A stretch of 50,753 nt of DNA from Rhizobium sp. Q54 (lineage in GTDB: Bacteria; Pseudomonadota; Alphaproteobacteria; Reyranellales; Reyranellaceae): the NCBI GenBank assembly GCA_945903635.1, contig CAMDOT010000015.1:1-50753 (forward strand), in the 5' to 3' direction. The notes beneath the pieces are model-generated. The model made no database searches and was not told where the DNA came from. It was given only the letters and a program-made list of their open reading frames with translations. Positions 25,742 through 34,058 of this stretch are shown piece after piece. Positions within the stretch are counted from its first letter, which is position 1; each line of letters starts with the position of its first letter. The translations under genes were made by a program, and so were the position numbers.

Positions 25742-25810
25742 TGTCATCCCGAACGCAGTGAGGGATCCTTGTTCGGACGTTCAAGATCCCTCACTGCGTT
25801 CGGGATGACA
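25742..25810. repeat. 26-base perfect inverted repeat, family B, copy 1
   Basis: Arms 25742-25767 (TGTCATCCCGAACGCAGTGA and six more) and 25785-25810 are exact reverse complements around a 17-base centre. It lies between convergent VOC and 2-oxoglutarate oxygenase genes, where it could end both transcripts. Copy 2 is at 28386-28457. Confidence 0.9.
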
Positions 25811-25833
25811 CCGTTTGTCGCCTCTACGAAGTC

Positions 25834-26505
25834 CTACGCCGCGTCGTGGAAGATGATGCCCAGCGTGAAGCGTTCACCCTCGCGCAGGCTCGAGACGCCG
25901 TGGCGCATCGCCGTGCGATGGAAGCCGCGCGCTCCCGCCACCGGCCGCTCGTTCACGGCAAAGACCACGGCATCGCCCCGTTTTAGCGGAACCACCTCGC
26001 CACGCGACTGCATGCGGGGTCGCTGCTCGACCAGCATGAACTCACCGCCGGCGAAGTCCCGGGCAGGGTCGCTCAGGAGAATGGTCGCCTGCAGCGGGAA
26101 GACCAGATCGCCATAGAGATCGCGGTGCAGGCAATTGTAGTCGCCGGGCCCATAGCGCAGCAGCAGCGGGGTCGGCCGCTTTTGGCCGCCGGCGTGGCAT
26201 TCCCGCAACCAGGCCTTCAGGGTCGGCGGAAAGCGCCTTTCCCGGCCCAGTTGCCCGTTCCAGCGGTTGGCGATCTCGGCCAGCGGTGGGTACAGGGTCT
26301 GGCGCAGCCGCTCGACCGGGGCGGGCAGCGGATAGGTGAAATACTGATATTCGCCGCGACCGTAGCCATGCCGCTGCATGATCACGTGGCTGCGAAAGTT
26401 GGCCTTGTCCGGCCACATTGCGGCCAGGGCCTGGCATTCGTCAGGTCCGATCAGGCCGGGAATGACGGCGAAACCATGGAGGGCGAGAGTCTCTGAATCG
26501 ATCAT
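25834..26505 (-). CDS. 2-oxoglutarate/Fe(II)-dependent oxygenase
   Basis: 223 residues. The double-stranded beta-helix is marked by His127-x-Asp129 (NCLHRDLYGDLVFPLQATILLS), the distal His202 (RHGVSSL) and Arg212 (GERFTLGIIFHDA), the iron and 2-oxoglutarate ligands. GGEFMLVEQRPRMQSRGEVVPLKRGDAVVF is typical of the prolyl-4-hydroxylase-like bacterial group. It should hydroxylate a protein side chain or a small molecule; no substrate is suggested by context. It sits alone between the SoxR/VOC pair and argB and opposes both neighbours. Confidence 0.85.
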   Translation of the reverse strand: MIDSETLALHGFAVIPGLIGPDECQALAAMWPDKANFRSHVIMQRHGYGRGEYQYFTYPLPAPVERLRQTLYPPLAEIANRWNGQLGRERRFPPTLKAWLRECHAGGQKRPTPLLLRYGPGDYNCLHRDLYGDLVFPLQATILLSDPARDFAGGEFMLVEQRPRMQSRGEVVPLKRGDAVVFAVNERPVAGARGFHRTAMRHGVSSLREGERFTLGIIFHDAA

Positions 26506-26553
26506 CCGGACATCCTGCCGCGTCGAAGGTTACTCTTCTATCCGGCACGCGAC

Positions 26554-26562
26554 TGATATAAT
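26554..26562 (+). promoter_or_regulatory. extended -10 promoter of argB
   Basis: TGA followed by a perfect TATAAT (26557-26562), 79 bases ahead of the argB ATG. The -35 region is weak, which the extended -10 would offset. A self-complementary leader follows. Confidence 0.55.
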
Positions 26563-26578
26563 GGCTTTCTGACCTTGG

Positions 26579-26616
26579 CCCTCTCCCCCTCTTCCTCAGG
26601 AGGCTGGCGGAGAGGG
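26579..26616 (+). promoter_or_regulatory. hairpin in the argB leader, possible attenuator
   Basis: CCCTCTCC (26579-26586) pairs with GGAGAGGG (26609-26616), followed by CTTTT. An alternative small stem CCTC/GAGG lies inside (CCTCTTCCTCAGGAGG). Between promoter and start codon it could reduce or condition argB expression. Confidence 0.35.
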
Positions 26617-26640
26617 CTTTTCACGATCGGGGCACGAGAA

Positions 26641-27555
26641 ATGGCCGAGCCGGTTCAGACCGACAAGGAACAGAGGCGGCTCATCCGCATGGCGGAGACC
26701 ATCTCCAAGGCGCTGCCCTACATGCGCCGGCACAACGACGCCACCTTCGTGGTGAAGTACGGCGGCCACGCCATGACCGACCCCAAGCTGGGCGATCTGG
26801 TCGCCCGCGACGTCGTGCTGATGAAGCAGGTCGGCATGAATCCGATCGTGGTCCATGGCGGCGGGCCGCAGATCAACAAGATGCTGGACCGGGTCGGCCT
26901 CAAGAGCACCTTCGTCAATGGCCTGCGCGTCACCGACGCCGCGACCATGGAAATCGTCGAGATGGTCCTGGCCGGCTCGATCAACAAGGCGATCGTGGCC
27001 GACATCAACGAGTGCGGCGGTATCGCCGTCGGCATCTGCGGCAAGGACGGCAACCTGATCCTGGCCCGCAAGGTCACCCAGATGCGCGACCCCAAGACCG
27101 GGGAGATGCTCAAGATCGACCTCGGGCAGGTGGGCGAGCCCGCCAAGATCAACGTCATGGTGCTGGAGCAGCTGCGCCGTGCCGACGTCATCCCGGTGGT
27201 GGCGGGGATCGGCTTCGGCGTCGACGACGAACTCACCTACAACATCAATGCCGACACCACGGCCGGCGCCATCGCCGGTGCCATGCGGGCCAAGCGACTG
27301 CTGTTTCTGACCGACGTCCCCGGCGTGCTCGACAAGGACGGCAAGCTGATCTCCGAAATGAACATCGAGCAGGCGCGTGCCCTGATCGCCGACGGCACGA
27401 TCTCGGGCGGCATGATTCCCAAGGTCGAAAACTGCATCGACGCGATCAATCGTGGCGTCGAGGCGGCCGTCATCATGGACGGCCGGGTGCCGCATGCGCT
27501 GCTGCTGGAGGTCTTCACCGAATCCGGCGTCGGCACCATGGTCAAGCGCTCCTGA
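26641..27555 (+). CDS. argB: acetylglutamate kinase
   Basis: 304 residues, the usual length. VVKYGGHAM at the N-terminal phosphate loop, [82 protein letters not shown], and [47 protein letters not shown] are all ArgB hallmarks. It phosphorylates N-acetylglutamate, the controlled second step of arginine synthesis. The N-terminal extension ([28 protein letters not shown]) is seen in arginine-inhibited hexameric forms. The peptide deformylase gene follows after 41 bases. Confidence 0.97.
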   Translation: MAEPVQTDKEQRRLIRMAETISKALPYMRRHNDATFVVKYGGHAMTDPKLGDLVARDVVLMKQVGMNPIVVHGGGPQINKMLDRVGLKSTFVNGLRVTDAATMEIVEMVLAGSINKAIVADINECGGIAVGICGKDGNLILARKVTQMRDPKTGEMLKIDLGQVGEPAKINVMVLEQLRRADVIPVVAGIGFGVDDELTYNINADTTAGAIAGAMRAKRLLFLTDVPGVLDKDGKLISEMNIEQARALIADGTISGGMIPKVENCIDAINRGVEAAVIMDGRVPHALLLEVFTESGVGTMVKRS

Positions 27556-27596
27556 TGGACCTTGAATAGCCTGATATTGCTGCATATTTACCCGCC

Positions 27597-28169
27597 ATGG
27601 CTCTCCTCCCCATCCTGACGGCCCCCGATCCGCGCCTGAAGAAGAAGTCCCTGCCTGTCGCCGCGGTCGATGCGGACGTGCGCCAGCTCATGGACGATAT
27701 GCTGGAGACCATGTACGCGGCCCCCGGCATCGGCCTCGCCGCCCCGCAGGTGGGCGCGCTGAAGCGCGTCATCGTGCTCGATATCGACCGCGAGGAGACC
27801 AAGACCGGGCCGCTGTTCATGGCCAATCCCGAGATCGTCGAAGCCTCCGACGAGGACGTGATCTACGAGGAAGGCTGCCTGTCGGTGCCCGACCACTATT
27901 CCGACGTGGCGCGGCCGGAGAAGGTCCGGGTGCGCTATCTCGACCGCGACGGCAAGCAGCAGGAATTGGCCTGCGAGGGCCTGCTAGCCACCTGCGTGCA
28001 GCACGAGATCGACCATCTCGACGGCATCCTGTTCATCGACCACATCTCGTCGCTGAAACGCAACATGATCCTCCGCAAGCTGCTCAAGGCGCGGAAGGAA
28101 CAGGAACGCGACGAGGCCGAAGGCAAGCCCCACAAGGCCGACGCCAAGGACCCCGAACACGCGCTCTAG
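27597..28169 (+). CDS. def: peptide deformylase
   Basis: 190 residues. All three motifs are present: GIGLAAPQV, EGCLSVP, and HEIDHLDG with the two metal histidines and catalytic glutamate. It removes the formyl group from nascent proteins. The C-terminal 25 residues are a charged tail (RKEQERDEAEGKPHKADAKD) common in alphaproteobacterial forms. It is usually followed by fmt; here two palindromic elements and an opposing gene follow, so the def-fmt pairing is broken. Confidence 0.97.
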   Translation: MALLPILTAPDPRLKKKSLPVAAVDADVRQLMDDMLETMYAAPGIGLAAPQVGALKRVIVLDIDREETKTGPLFMANPEIVEASDEDVIYEEGCLSVPDHYSDVARPEKVRVRYLDRDGKQQELACEGLLATCVQHEIDHLDGILFIDHISSLKRNMILRKLLKARKEQERDEAEGKPHKADAKDPEHAL

Positions 28170-28193
28170 AGCGTATATCGTTGTGACATACTC

Positions 28194-28306
28194 ACCTCAT
28201 CCTGAGGAGCGCCGCGAGCGGCGCGTCTCGAAGGATGGGCAACAGGCGAGGTGCGCGCTTCCACCCTTCGAGACGCATCGCTGCGCGACGCTCCTCAGGG
28301 TGAGGT
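28194..28306. repeat. interspersed palindromic repeat, family A, copy 2
   Basis: Outer arms beginning ACCTCATCCTGAGGAG and ending CTCCTCAGGGTGAGGT, inner arms CGTCTCGAAGGATGG and CCACCCTTCGAGACG, matching copy 1 at 14853-14961 apart from the centre. Together with the family B copy that follows it fills the 307-base space between def and the phosphodiesterase gene. Confidence 0.85.
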
Positions 28307-28385
28307 GGGTGTGATCCATGTTCGCGAGACGTGCTCTAGAGCCTTCCGACTCATGTGAACGCGTTTTTCGTCGTTCAGGAAGCGA

Positions 28386-28457
28386 TGTCATCCCGAGCGC
28401 AGCGAGGGATCTTTTACTTCCTTAAAATAAAGGTCCCTCACTGCGCTCGGGATGACA
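28386..28457. repeat. inverted repeat, family B, copy 2
   Basis: Arms from 28386 (TGTCATCCCGAGCGCAGCGA) and 28432-28457 pair over about 25 bases with two mismatches around an A/T-rich centre. Same family as 25742-25810, again between two convergent genes (def and the phosphodiesterase). Confidence 0.88.
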
Positions 28458-28476
28458 ATGTGCGTGCGTTGTTGGC

Positions 28477-29298
28477 TCAGTCGATGAGCTTGCCGTCCTT
28501 GTCGAAGAACGGATAGGGCCCGTCATAGTCGCCGATGACGGCCGTGTGGCTGACCAGCTTTCCGTCGTTCCACCAATGCAGCATGAAGCCCGGCGGTTCC
28601 ATGCGGAAACAGCTTGGTGCGTCGGGGTCTATGTCGAGTGCCACCTGATGCGCAGGGCTCGGGCAGGTCAGGGCCGGTCTCCCGCCGACCTGGGCGCGGA
28701 TCGTGCGGTGCAGATGACCGCACAGGATGAGCTCGACCTGCGGATGTCGTTCCATGACGGCGGCGAATCCATCGCGGCCGGCCAAGCCGATCTTGTCCAT
28801 GTGGCCGATGCCGGTGACGAAGGGCGGATGGTGCATCAGCACGAGGGTGGGCGTGTCTGGCTTGTCGGCCAGCGTTCGGTCGAGCCAGTCGAGGCGCTCC
28901 TCGCACAACTCGCCGCCGCCCTGACCTGGAATCAGCGTATCCAGTCCCACGATGCGCAGCGGATATTCATCGTCGATGGCGAACTGCAGGAACCTGGACG
29001 CGGCCGGCAGGTAGCCGCCGTCGCGGAAGGCATCGCGCATTGCGCCGCGTTCGTCGTGATTGCCGGGGATGGCGATGATGCGCTGCCGGATCGGCGCCAG
29101 GATCGACTTCAGGTGCGCGTATTCCTCCGGCCGGCCGAGATCGACGAGGTCGCCGGTCAGCAGGATGAGGTCGGGCTGCGGATCGAGCGCCAGCAGCTCC
29201 TGCACGCAGCGCTGCAGCATCGCGGCCGTGTCGACCTTCTTGTAGGCGAGCTTCCCCGGCAGCTTGATATGGGTGTCGGTGATCTGTGCAATCAGCAT
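28477..29298 (-). CDS. GpdQ-like metallophosphodiesterase
   Basis: 273 residues of the calcineurin-like fold. Metal ligands are visible: TDTH with Asp8 and His10, LTGD with Asp50, GNHDERG with Asn80 and His81, LMHHPPF and CGHLHR. The length and the HHPPFVTGIGHMDKIGL segment fit the GpdQ/CpdA group, which split glycerophosphodiesters or cyclic nucleotides. It is the last gene of the DeoR-ABC operon, 10 bases after the ATPase gene, so it most likely acts in the cytoplasm on what the importer brings in. No signal peptide. Confidence 0.87.
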   Translation of the reverse strand: MLIAQITDTHIKLPGKLAYKKVDTAAMLQRCVQELLALDPQPDLILLTGDLVDLGRPEEYAHLKSILAPIRQRIIAIPGNHDERGAMRDAFRDGGYLPAASRFLQFAIDDEYPLRIVGLDTLIPGQGGGELCEERLDWLDRTLADKPDTPTLVLMHHPPFVTGIGHMDKIGLAGRDGFAAVMERHPQVELILCGHLHRTIRAQVGGRPALTCPSPAHQVALDIDPDAPSCFRMEPPGFMLHWWNDGKLVSHTAVIGDYDGPYPFFDKDGKLID

Positions 29299-29308
29299 GG
29301 CAGCGCCC

Positions 29309-30355
29309 TCATAACACCAGAAGTCCGCGGGGATCGATGGCGAGGCCCACCGCGTCGCCGTGGCTGAAGTCGCGGCGCGCCGTGCTCTCGATCACCAGCG
29401 GCTGCGCCTCGCCCACTTCGACGAAAAGCCGCGTGCGATCGCCGAGGAAGAAGGCGGCGGCGACCTTGCCCTGCAGGCCCGTCGTCTCGTGTCCTTCGGC
29501 GACGCGGATGTCCTCGGGACGGAACAGGATCTCGGTCGTGTTGGCGGGCGCCTCGGACCAGGCGAGGCTGCCCGCCTTGCAGGTGAAAACGCCATTCTTC
29601 ACGGCACCGGTCAGGCGATTCATCGTGCCGATGAACTCGGCGACGAAGCGCGTGGCGGGACGCTGGTAGATCTCGCGCGGCTTGCCGATCTGCGCGACGC
29701 GCCCGTGCTCCATGACGACGATCCGGTCGCCCAGCGCCATCGCCTCGGCCTGGTCGTGCGTGACATAGATCGCCGTGATGCCGAGCGACCGCAGCAGCGA
29801 GTCGATCTCCAGGCGCAGCGTATCGCGCAGCTTCGCGTCCAGTGCGGTCAGGGGCTCGTCGAGCAGTAGTGCGCGCGGCCGCACCGCGATGGCGCGCGCC
29901 AACGCCACGCGCTGACGCTGTCCGCCTGAGAGCTGGTCGATGCGGCGATCCGCGAGCTTGGTGATCTGCATCATGGCCAGCATCTCGGAGACCCGTGCCT
30001 TCACTTGTGCGTCGGCCACCTTACGAATTTTCAGGCCGTAGCCGATGTTCCCGGCCACCGTCATGTTGGGGAACAGAGCGTAGGACTGGAACACCATGCC
30101 GACATTGCGCTGCTCGATGGGCAGGTGCGTGACGTCGACGCCGTCGAACAGCACCTTGCCACCGGCATCGGGCTCTTCGAGGCCCGCGATGATGCGCAGC
30201 GTCGTCGTCTTGCCGCAGCCCGAGGGGCCGAGGAACACGACGGTCTCGCCAGCATGGATGGCGAGGTCCAGCGGCTCCAGCGCTTTCGTGCCGTCGGCAA
30301 AGGTTTTCGCGCAGTTCGTGAGGGCGATGGCGAGCGGTGTGCCGGCGTCGGTCAT
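29309..30355 (-). CDS. ABC importer ATP-binding protein (PotA/UgpC type)
   Basis: 348 residues. Walker A GPSGCGKTT, Q-loop FQSYALFPNMTV, signature [14 protein letters not shown], Walker B ALLLDEPLTALDAKLR, and a C-terminal TOBE-like regulatory domain (ILFRPEDIRVAEGHETTGLQGKVAAAFFLGDRTRLFVEV). This class powers uptake of polyamines, sn-glycerol-3-phosphate, phosphonates or iron. The ATG overlaps the upstream permease stop by 4 bases. The frame remains open further upstream through the permease gene, but that is only an off-frame reading. Confidence 0.94.
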   Translation of the reverse strand: MTDAGTPLAIALTNCAKTFADGTKALEPLDLAIHAGETVVFLGPSGCGKTTTLRIIAGLEEPDAGGKVLFDGVDVTHLPIEQRNVGMVFQSYALFPNMTVAGNIGYGLKIRKVADAQVKARVSEMLAMMQITKLADRRIDQLSGGQRQRVALARAIAVRPRALLLDEPLTALDAKLRDTLRLEIDSLLRSLGITAIYVTHDQAEAMALGDRIVVMEHGRVAQIGKPREIYQRPATRFVAEFIGTMNRLTGAVKNGVFTCKAGSLAWSEAPANTTEILFRPEDIRVAEGHETTGLQGKVAAAFFLGDRTRLFVEVGEAQPLVIESTARRDFSHGDAVGLAIDPRGLLVL

Positions 30356-31158
30356 TCGGTTTCCTCTGCCACGAACTTCGCGGGGCGCGGTTTGGCAAAG
30401 GCCTGCAAGGCCAGCAGCAGCGGCATGATCATCAGGAAGAACACCAGCGTATAGGCGCTGCCGACCTCCAGTCGCAGCGAGGCATAGGCGTCGGCGAGGC
30501 CCACGGGCAGCGTCTTGGTGAAGGGCGTATGCAGCAGCCAGGTCATGTTGAATTCGCCCATCGAGAGCGTCACCACCATCAGCGAGCCCGCGAGGATGCC
30601 CTGCCGGCAGTTCGGCAGCACGATGTCGCGGAAGCGCGGCCAGAAGCCGGCGCCGAGCGACGCCGCTCCCTCCTCCAGCGTCTTGAGGTCGATGGCGCTC
30701 AGCACCGCCAGCACGCTGCGTACCATGAAGGGCAGGGTGAAGAGCACGTGGCCCACCAGGATGAAGGCCCACGAGGTGCGGAAGCCCGACAGGCTGCCGT
30801 AGGTGACGATCAAGGCGAGTGCGGTCGCGAGCCCGGGGACTGCCACCGGCAGCACCAGCATCTCCTCCAGGGTGCGGGTCAGCGCATTCTGTCGCTTGGC
30901 CAGCACATAGGCGGTCGGCACGCCGAGAACGAGCGTGACGGCGAGACAGGCCAGCGACAGGCCGATCGACAGGAAGATCGTCTCCCGGTAGCCGTTCCAG
31001 ACCTCCATGACCCAGCGCAGGGTGAGGCCGCTCTCCACTCCGATGAAGTAGTTCACCGTGAGGCCGGCCAGCATCGACAGGATCACCGGGACGACCAGGA
31101 AGGCGCACACCAGCAGCGTGAAGCCGAGCTGGAGCAGGAAGAGGCCGCGGCGCTTCAT
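30352..31158 (-). CDS. ABC importer permease (PotC type)
   Basis: 268 residues, six membrane helices. The EAA loop is LEEGAASLGAGFWPRFRDIVLPNCRQGILAGSLMV. The N-terminus MKRRGLFLLQLGFTLLVCAFLVVPVILSM is typical of the second permease of polyamine/iron-type systems. It pairs with the upstream permease. Overlaps the ATPase gene by 4 bases and is separated from the first permease by 2 bases, so the importer genes are tightly coupled. Confidence 0.93.
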   Translation of the reverse strand: MKRRGLFLLQLGFTLLVCAFLVVPVILSMLAGLTVNYFIGVESGLTLRWVMEVWNGYRETIFLSIGLSLACLAVTLVLGVPTAYVLAKRQNALTRTLEEMLVLPVAVPGLATALALIVTYGSLSGFRTSWAFILVGHVLFTLPFMVRSVLAVLSAIDLKTLEEGAASLGAGFWPRFRDIVLPNCRQGILAGSLMVVTLSMGEFNMTWLLHTPFTKTLPVGLADAYASLRLEVGSAYTLVFFLMIMPLLLALQAFAKPRPAKFVAEETE

Positions 31159-31160
31159 CC

Positions 31161-31979
31161 CTAGCCTGCTGCCGCAACGCTGGACCCGGCGGCCGTGCGC
31201 GCCACCGCAAGCACCAGCCAGGTGACGATGCCCAGCACGAAGCTGAGCGCCGCCGCCATGGCGATGTTCGCCGACAGGGTGAACTCGGTGTAGATCACCA
31301 TTGGCAGCACGTTGATCTTGGCGGCGAGCGTGAAGGCGGTGCCGAACGCACCGACCGCCGTTGCGAAGCAGATCGCGCCGGCCGAGATGAAGGCGGGCTT
31401 CAGGCCGGGGATGATGACGTCCCGCAGGACGTGCCAGGGCGAGGCCCCGAGCGACCGCGCCGCCTCCTCGAGCTTGGGATCGAGCTTCTCGGCCGCGGCC
31501 ATCACGGTGAGGATGGTGCGCGGGATGGAGAAGTAGACATAGCCCATGAAGAGGCCGGCGATCGTATAGGCGAAGACCAGCTTCTCGCCGGTCAGCGCTT
31601 GTGTGACCTGGCCGATCAATCCCTGGCGGCCGGCCAGCATGATCACCATGAAGCCGATCACCACACCGGGGAAGGCGAGCGGGAAGGTCAGCATCGCCAC
31701 GAGGGCGGCGTTGCCGGGAAACTTGTGACGCTGCAGGAACACACCGGAGATGCCGCTGATGACAAGCGTGGCCGCGGTCGTCGCGGCCGCCACGGCGAAC
31801 GTCGAGACGAGGCTGCTGAGATAGAGGTCATCGGTGAGGATGGCGGTGTAGGCGGCCCAGCCCATCTTGCCGCTGCCGCCGATCAAGAACAGCCGCGCCA
31901 TCGGCAGCAGAAAGAAGGCTGCGAAGACGATGCCGGCCGGCAGCAGCAGAAGGATCAGTCGGCGGACTTCGTGCCGCAT
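31161..31979 (-). CDS. ABC importer permease (PotB type)
   Basis: 272 residues, six membrane helices. EAA loop KLEEAARSLGASPWHVLRDVIIPGLKPAFISAG. Starts MRHEVRRLILLLLPAGIVFAAFFLLPMARLFLI. First permease of the importer, 79 bases downstream of the binding-protein gene, with a stem-loop in between that would let the binding protein be made in excess. Confidence 0.93.
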   Translation of the reverse strand: MRHEVRRLILLLLPAGIVFAAFFLLPMARLFLIGGSGKMGWAAYTAILTDDLYLSSLVSTFAVAAATTAATLVISGISGVFLQRHKFPGNAALVAMLTFPLAFPGVVIGFMVIMLAGRQGLIGQVTQALTGEKLVFAYTIAGLFMGYVYFSIPRTILTVMAAAEKLDPKLEEAARSLGASPWHVLRDVIIPGLKPAFISAGAICFATAVGAFGTAFTLAAKINVLPMVIYTEFTLSANIAMAAALSFVLGIVTWLVLAVARTAAGSSVAAAG

Positions 31980-32006
31980 GGTCGGGTGTTTCCTCAGACG
32001 TGCACA

Positions 32007-32034
32007 GGCGGGACGGCTGCGTGGCCGCCCCGCC
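32007..32034 (-). other. stem-loop between binding-protein and permease genes
   Basis: GGCGGG (32007-32012) pairs with CCCGCC (32029-32034), with an inner CGGC/GCCG after a 1x1 mismatch and a six-base loop. No T tract. Such hairpins commonly protect the upstream binding-protein message or thin out transcription into the permease genes. Confidence 0.45.
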
Positions 32035-32058
32035 GCGCCTTCGATGACTTGTGGTCGA

Positions 32059-33069
32059 TCAGTTCACTTCCTTGCGGTAGCGCTCGACGATCTGCGGCTG
32101 GGCCTTGGCGAGGCTCTTGAGGTCGACCGCCTTGGCGCGCGCGTATTCAGCGTCGGGCAGGAACTTGGCCTTGGCCTCCGCCGACAGCCGGTCGGCGAAC
32201 ACCGGGCGCAGGTAGGCGTTGCCCCACATCGCCTGGCTGTCGTCGGACAGCACGAAGTCGAGCACCTTCTTGCCGTTGGCCGGGTTAGGGCCCTTGTTCA
32301 CCAGCGCCATCACGTAGGGAAACACCAGCGTGCCTTCCTTCGGGATGACGAACTGCACCGGCGCCTTGTCGGTGTACTGACCGCGATAGGCGTTGAAGTC
32401 GTAGTCGAGCAGGATCGGGATTTCGCCGGAGATGACGCGGGCGTAGGAGGTCTGCTTCGGCACGATCGGCTGGTTCTTCGCCAGCTCCTTAAAGAACTTG
32501 ATGGCCGGATCGAGGTTTTCGTAGGTGCCGCCGAGTGCAAGGTTGATGGCCATGACGCCGAGCTGGCCGACAGCCGCCGATGTCGGGTCGAGGTAGCCGA
32601 CCATGCCCTTGTATTCGGGCTTCAGCAGGTCGGCCCAGCTCTGCGGCACCGGCTTGTTGCCGAGCGCGGCCTTGTTCACGAACAGGCCGAGCGTCCCGGA
32701 GTGGATCGTGAACCAGTTGCCGTCGGGATCCTTGAGGTCGGCGGGGATCTTGTCCCAGTTGGCCGGCTTGTAGGGCGTCAGCACGCCGGCATCCTTGGCC
32801 GGGTCGGCCGCGATGCCGCCGAGATAGGTGACGTCGGCCACGGGATTGGCCTTTTCCGCCATCAGCGCGGCGATGGCCTGGCCGGAGTTCTTGTTGTCCG
32901 GCGGCATCTGGACGCCGAGCTTGGCCTGGATGGCCTTGAGCTGCGAGCCCCAGTCGGCCCATTCCGGCGGGCAGTTGTAGCAGACCGCGCGCTGCTGGGC
33001 GGCGGCGCCCGTGACGCTGGCCAATGCAGCGACGCCGAGTGCGGCGGCGAGTGCGAGGTGTTTCAACAT
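32059..33069 (-). CDS. ABC importer periplasmic substrate-binding protein (PotD/AfuA-like)
   Basis: 336 residues. Signal peptide MLKHLALAAALGVAALASVTGAAA, then QQRAVCYNCPPEWADWGSQLKAIQ: a CYNC pair right after the cleavage site, unusual for the family and perhaps a disulphide. Family features include NSGQAIAALMAEKANPVADVTYLGG, FTIHSGTLGLFVNKAAL, SWADLLKPEYKGMVGYLDPTSA and YVMALVNKGPNPANGKKVLDFVLSDDSQAMWG. Members bind polyamines, ferric iron or phosphorylated compounds. The genetic context with a GpdQ-like enzyme and a GlpR-type regulator favours a phosphodiester or phosphonate ligand (inference). Confidence 0.9.
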   Translation of the reverse strand: MLKHLALAAALGVAALASVTGAAAQQRAVCYNCPPEWADWGSQLKAIQAKLGVQMPPDNKNSGQAIAALMAEKANPVADVTYLGGIAADPAKDAGVLTPYKPANWDKIPADLKDPDGNWFTIHSGTLGLFVNKAALGNKPVPQSWADLLKPEYKGMVGYLDPTSAAVGQLGVMAINLALGGTYENLDPAIKFFKELAKNQPIVPKQTSYARVISGEIPILLDYDFNAYRGQYTDKAPVQFVIPKEGTLVFPYVMALVNKGPNPANGKKVLDFVLSDDSQAMWGNAYLRPVFADRLSAEAKAKFLPDAEYARAKAVDLKSLAKAQPQIVERYRKEVN

Positions 33070-33073
33070 GAGA

Positions 33074-33880
33074 TCAGCCCCTCCTTGTTTGACTTGTTGA
33101 ACCGTTCGAAACGACATCGTCAGACCAGAACACGAGACGCACGCCGGCATCGCGCAACTGCTGGGCGATGGCGGCTGGAGCCGGGCGATCGGTGAATACG
33201 ACGCTCGCCTCGGTGACATGGCCGCCGCGCACCGTCGCGCCGCGGCCGAACTTGGAATGATCGAGCACAAGGAAACGCCGGCGGCAGTGCTGTGCCAGCT
33301 CGCTGCGCATCGTCACCTCGTCGGTATTGAAGTCGAGCAGCGTGCCGTCCTCCGCAACGCCGCCCACGCCGTAGATGCCGATGTCGACGGCGAACCGGCT
33401 GAAGAAGCCATGCGCGTCGCCCGCGACCACGTCGCGGTCGAGATTGCGCAGGCGCCCGCCTGCCACGGTGATCTCGCACGAGCCGTTGCGGCTGAGCGCC
33501 AGCGCGGCGTTGAGGTTGTTGGTCATCACGCGCAGGCCGGCGTGGTCGGCAAGTGCCAGCGCACACTGCTCGGGCGTGGTGCCGATGCCGAAGAAAAGCG
33601 ATGCGCCCTCGGGTACCTCGCGCGCCACGAGCTGCGCGATGCGACGCTTGGCGTCGATGTTCAGCACCTGTCGGGCGGGATAGGCGAGGTTCTCGCCCTC
33701 GGGCGGCAGTTCCACGCCGCCATGGCGCCGGCGCAGCAGGCCCCTGTCGCAGAGAAGGTTCACGTCGCGGCGGATCGTCTGCGGCGTCACGCCGAACTGG
33801 GACGCAAGGGTATCGATGGCCTGAAAGCCATCGCTGCGAACGAGGTCCACGATGGCGCGCGCGCGATCTTCCGCCTGCAT
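33074..33880 (-). CDS. DeoR/GlpR-family transcriptional regulator
   Basis: 268 residues. Helix-turn-helix AIDTLASQFGVTPQTIRRDVNLLCDRGLLRRRHGG, then the sugar-phosphate isomerase-like effector domain with FFGIGTTPEQCALALADH, RVMTNNLNAALALS, VAGGRLRNLDRDVVAG and DFNTDEVTMRSELAQHCRRRFLVLDHSKFGR. Family effectors are phosphorylated sugars or glycerol-3-phosphate. ATG 33880 is preferred because it has AGGA seven bases ahead and gives the normal family N-terminus MQAEDRARAIVDL; ATG 33922 and GTG 33937 would start within or next to the operator. First gene of the importer operon, 4 bases before the binding protein. Confidence 0.92.
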   Translation of the reverse strand: MQAEDRARAIVDLVRSDGFQAIDTLASQFGVTPQTIRRDVNLLCDRGLLRRRHGGVELPPEGENLAYPARQVLNIDAKRRIAQLVAREVPEGASLFFGIGTTPEQCALALADHAGLRVMTNNLNAALALSRNGSCEITVAGGRLRNLDRDVVAGDAHGFFSRFAVDIGIYGVGGVAEDGTLLDFNTDEVTMRSELAQHCRRRFLVLDHSKFGRGATVRGGHVTEASVVFTDRPAPAAIAQQLRDAGVRLVFWSDDVVSNGSTSQTRRG

Positions 33881-33922
33881 TGCCGGATCCTGAGCCCGTT
33901 TCCTGTCCCAATCGCTCTGCAT

Positions 33923-33936
33923 TGTTCGAATGAACA
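33923..33936. promoter_or_regulatory. candidate GlpR-type operator
   Basis: TGTTCGAATGAACA is a perfect 5-base dyad (TGTTC/GAACA) close to the WATGTTCGWT half of GlpR operators. Related half-sites TTCGTTC (33952), TGAACA (33973) and ACGAAC (33993) follow in the 180-base space before the globin gene, suggesting repeated binding sites and autoregulation. Confidence 0.5.
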
Positions 33937-34058
33937 CTATGCGGCGTTATTTTCGTTCTTATGACTTTCACATGAACATTTAGTGACGTCAAACGAACTA
34001 TTCGCACGGGCATGAAATTTGCGGCGCGCCTCTCGGAACAACCTGGGGGACTCCGCCG

